A stretch of 64,000 nucleotides of DNA from JAHECW01 sp964641415 (GTDB taxonomy: Bacteria; Acidobacteriota; Thermoanaerobaculia; Thermoanaerobaculales; Sulfomarinibacteraceae): NCBI GenBank assembly GCA_964641415.1, contig CAZXMW010000006.1:74868-138867 (forward strand), written 5' to 3'. The notes below the pieces were generated by a model. It ran no database searches, was not told where the DNA came from, and saw only the letters and a program-made list of their open reading frames with translations. Of this stretch, positions 62,741 to 64,000 are shown piece by piece. Position numbers and translations under genes: made by a program. Each line of letters starts with the position of its first letter. Within the stretch, counting starts at the first letter, position 1.

Positions 62741-63883
62741 TCACAGACCTACCTTCTCCAAGATTCGATCGAGGGCCTCGAGCTCGCCTTTGGTGGTGTA
62801 GAAGTGTGGAGAGAAGCGCACGCAGCCTTGACGATGGGAGCACACGACCCTGCGCTCGCGCAGGCGGGCAACCGTCTGCTTCGGGGTCAGGTTCTTCGGC
62901 CGGGCGGCGACGATGCCGGCGACCGGCTGGCCGGAACCGGGCGAGAAGACGTCCCAGCCGTGGGCGAGCAGGATGCGCGTCAGGTGCCGCACCAGCATCT
63001 CGACCCTGGCCTGGATCTCGTCGTGGCCGACGCTGGACAGCAGATCGAGAGCGGCGGCGAGGCCGGCAATTCCGATGCCGTTGGTTGTGCCCGGCTCGAA
63101 ACGGCGACCGTCCGACAGGTGTTCGAGGCGGTGGAGGAAGAAGCTGCCGGGTTCACGTTGGATGTTGCGCCAACCCGAAATCGCCGGTCGAAGCCGGCTG
63201 CGCAGCGTCTCGGTTGTCGCCATGAGCCCGGCGCCCTCGGGGCCGAGCAGCCACTTGTGGCCGTCGGCGACGATCGCGTCGGCGCCGAGGGTGTGCATGT
63301 TCATGGGCAGGACGCCGAGACCCTGAATGGCATCGACCACCAACAGCACGTCGTGCTCGCGGCACAGCCCGGCGAGCTGGGCGAGGGGGGCGATCCAGCC
63401 GGTGTGAAAGGCGACCCAGGACACCGCCAGTACGCGGGTGCGGTCGGTGATCGCGCCGGCCACCGCCGCCGGCGAGATCCGCCCGTCGGGTTGTGCGTAG
63501 CGGATGACGCGGACGCCCCGGCTGACCAGGTTGAGCCATGGAGCGACGTTTGCTGCGAACTCCTCTTCACCGATGAGTACCTCGTCGCCGGGCCGCCAGC
63601 CCAGCCCTTCGGCGACGAGGGACAGCCCCTCGGAGGTCGAGCCGATGATGGTCACGTCGTCGGGGTTGCAGCCGAGGATCCTGCTGCCCAGGTGGCGGCA
63701 GGCGAGAGTGGCATTGCGGAAGTCCTCGTAGCTCTCGTAGCCGGTCTGCTCCTGGGCCGTGACCCGCTGCCGCATGGCGTCGGCGACCGGGAAGGGCAGG
63801 GGGCACACCGCGGCGTGGTCGAGGTAGAGACAGCTCTCCCGGATCGGAAACTCGGGCAGCCAGCGACCGATGTCGAACGGCAT
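62741..63883 (-). CDS. Class V aminotransferase family protein (cysteine desulfurase/isopenicillin N epimerase-like)
   Basis: This is a 380-residue fold-type I PLP enzyme. Lys210 in DGHKWLLGPEG is the PLP Schiff-base residue. LVVDAIQGLG provides the Asp that holds the pyridine nitrogen, and STSEGLSL holds the phosphate. The N-terminus YLDHAAVCPLP matches the class V group that includes cysteine desulfurases, kynureninase-like enzymes and isopenicillin N epimerases. I do not see the conserved catalytic Cys loop of SufS or IscS with confidence, so the substrate is open. TACAAT ends six bases before the ATG, predicting a leaderless transcript. Confidence 0.88.
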   Translation of the reverse strand: MPFDIGRWLPEFPIRESCLYLDHAAVCPLPFPVADAMRQRVTAQEQTGYESYEDFRNATLACRHLGSRILGCNPDDVTIIGSTSEGLSLVAEGLGWRPGDEVLIGEEEFAANVAPWLNLVSRGVRVIRYAQPDGRISPAAVAGAITDRTRVLAVSWVAFHTGWIAPLAQLAGLCREHDVLLVVDAIQGLGVLPMNMHTLGADAIVADGHKWLLGPEGAGLMATTETLRSRLRPAISGWRNIQREPGSFFLHRLEHLSDGRRFEPGTTNGIGIAGLAAALDLLSSVGHDEIQARVEMLVRHLTRILLAHGWDVFSPGSGQPVAGIVAARPKNLTPKQTVARLRERRVVCSHRQGCVRFSPHFYTTKGELEALDRILEKVGL

Positions 63884-63889
63884 TGGAAG

Positions 63890-63895
63890 ATTGTA
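63890..63895 (-). promoter_or_regulatory. -10 box for the leaderless aminotransferase transcript
   Basis: TACAAT (63895-63890), CTTCCA, then ATG at 63883. Confidence 0.5.
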
Positions 63896-63973
63896 CCGGG
63901 GCGACGAAGACGGGCGAAGAAGTATGAATTATGAGTTTTGAATGAATCCTGCGTCTCCGGTTGCTTAAGGTCA

Positions 63974-63998
63974 TGGTATAATTCAGCCATAAATGGAG
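63974..63998 (+). promoter_or_regulatory. Extended -10 promoter and ribosome site leading out of the window
   Basis: TGG-TATAAT (63974-63982) is a consensus extended -10 element. GGAGG (about 63995-63999) near the last base looks like the ribosome binding site of a gene that starts beyond the window. No good -35 is visible. Confidence 0.5.
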
Positions 63999-64000
63999 GT

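Overview
The window is high-GC DNA (roughly two thirds G+C by eye) with densely packed genes on both strands. It looks like a Gram-negative acidobacterium, possibly of the Thermoanaerobaculia type. The pointers are two PknB-like kinases fused to TPR tails, a TonB receptor with an N-terminal carboxypeptidase-like domain, a fused isobutyryl-CoA mutase, TolB/TPR proteins and a MipA/OmpV porin. This placement is inferred from gene content only. A run of exactly 100 N (62607-62706) shows that this is a draft assembly, probably a metagenome-derived genome.

Region 1-4.3 kb: a truncated DUF2339 membrane protein translationally coupled to a TetR regulator with a well-formed promoter and operator; a MipA/OmpV outer-membrane protein that probably starts at ATT; and a fragment resembling a membrane glycosyltransferase. 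Region 4.3-17 kb: Ser/Thr kinase-TolB-TPR protein, a convergent kinase-less paralogue, IcmF, a second kinase-TPR protein, and a coupled HTH/J-like and MinD-like ATPase pair. Region 17-33 kb: REP-like repeats, a lysine 2,3-aminomutase-family radical SAM enzyme, a YdfG-like SDR, a patatin, an aldehyde dehydrogenase, a DUF2155 lipoprotein, an AGCS alanine symporter with a large insertion, base-excision repair genes (mutM, xthA), an FtsX-type ABC exporter, and a fused molybdo-hydroxylase with XdhC.

Region 33.2-50.8 kb is the most coherent system: a probable beta-1,3-glucan (laminarin) utilisation locus. A LacI repressor is divergent from TonB receptor - GH3 - GH16 - GPH transporter - GH17 lipoprotein - 1158-aa GH94-like phosphorylase - second GPH transporter - SGLT-type symporter. 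A perfect 16-bp LacI-type palindrome sits on the -35 region in front of the receptor. The genes imply outer-membrane uptake, endo- and exo-hydrolysis, and phosphorolytic salvage of beta-1,3-oligoglucans.

Region 50.8-64 kb: a two-subunit xanthine-dehydrogenase-like enzyme, then a probable peptide/amino-acid locus made of a YfcC-family carrier, an RpiR regulator, a divergent TonB receptor, an exported cyanophycinase-like peptidase and an M20 peptidase. This could be a cyanophycin or aspartyl-peptide scavenging module. The window ends with a 126-bp-period repeat running into the assembly gap, a class V aminotransferase, and a promoter reading out of the window.

Two genome-scale habits show here. 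Several genes have a TAnnnT box exactly six bases before the start codon, which predicts leaderless mRNAs. Intergenic regions carry several unrelated heptanucleotide arrays and a recurring CGCnAAGACGCGAAG-type inverted repeat.
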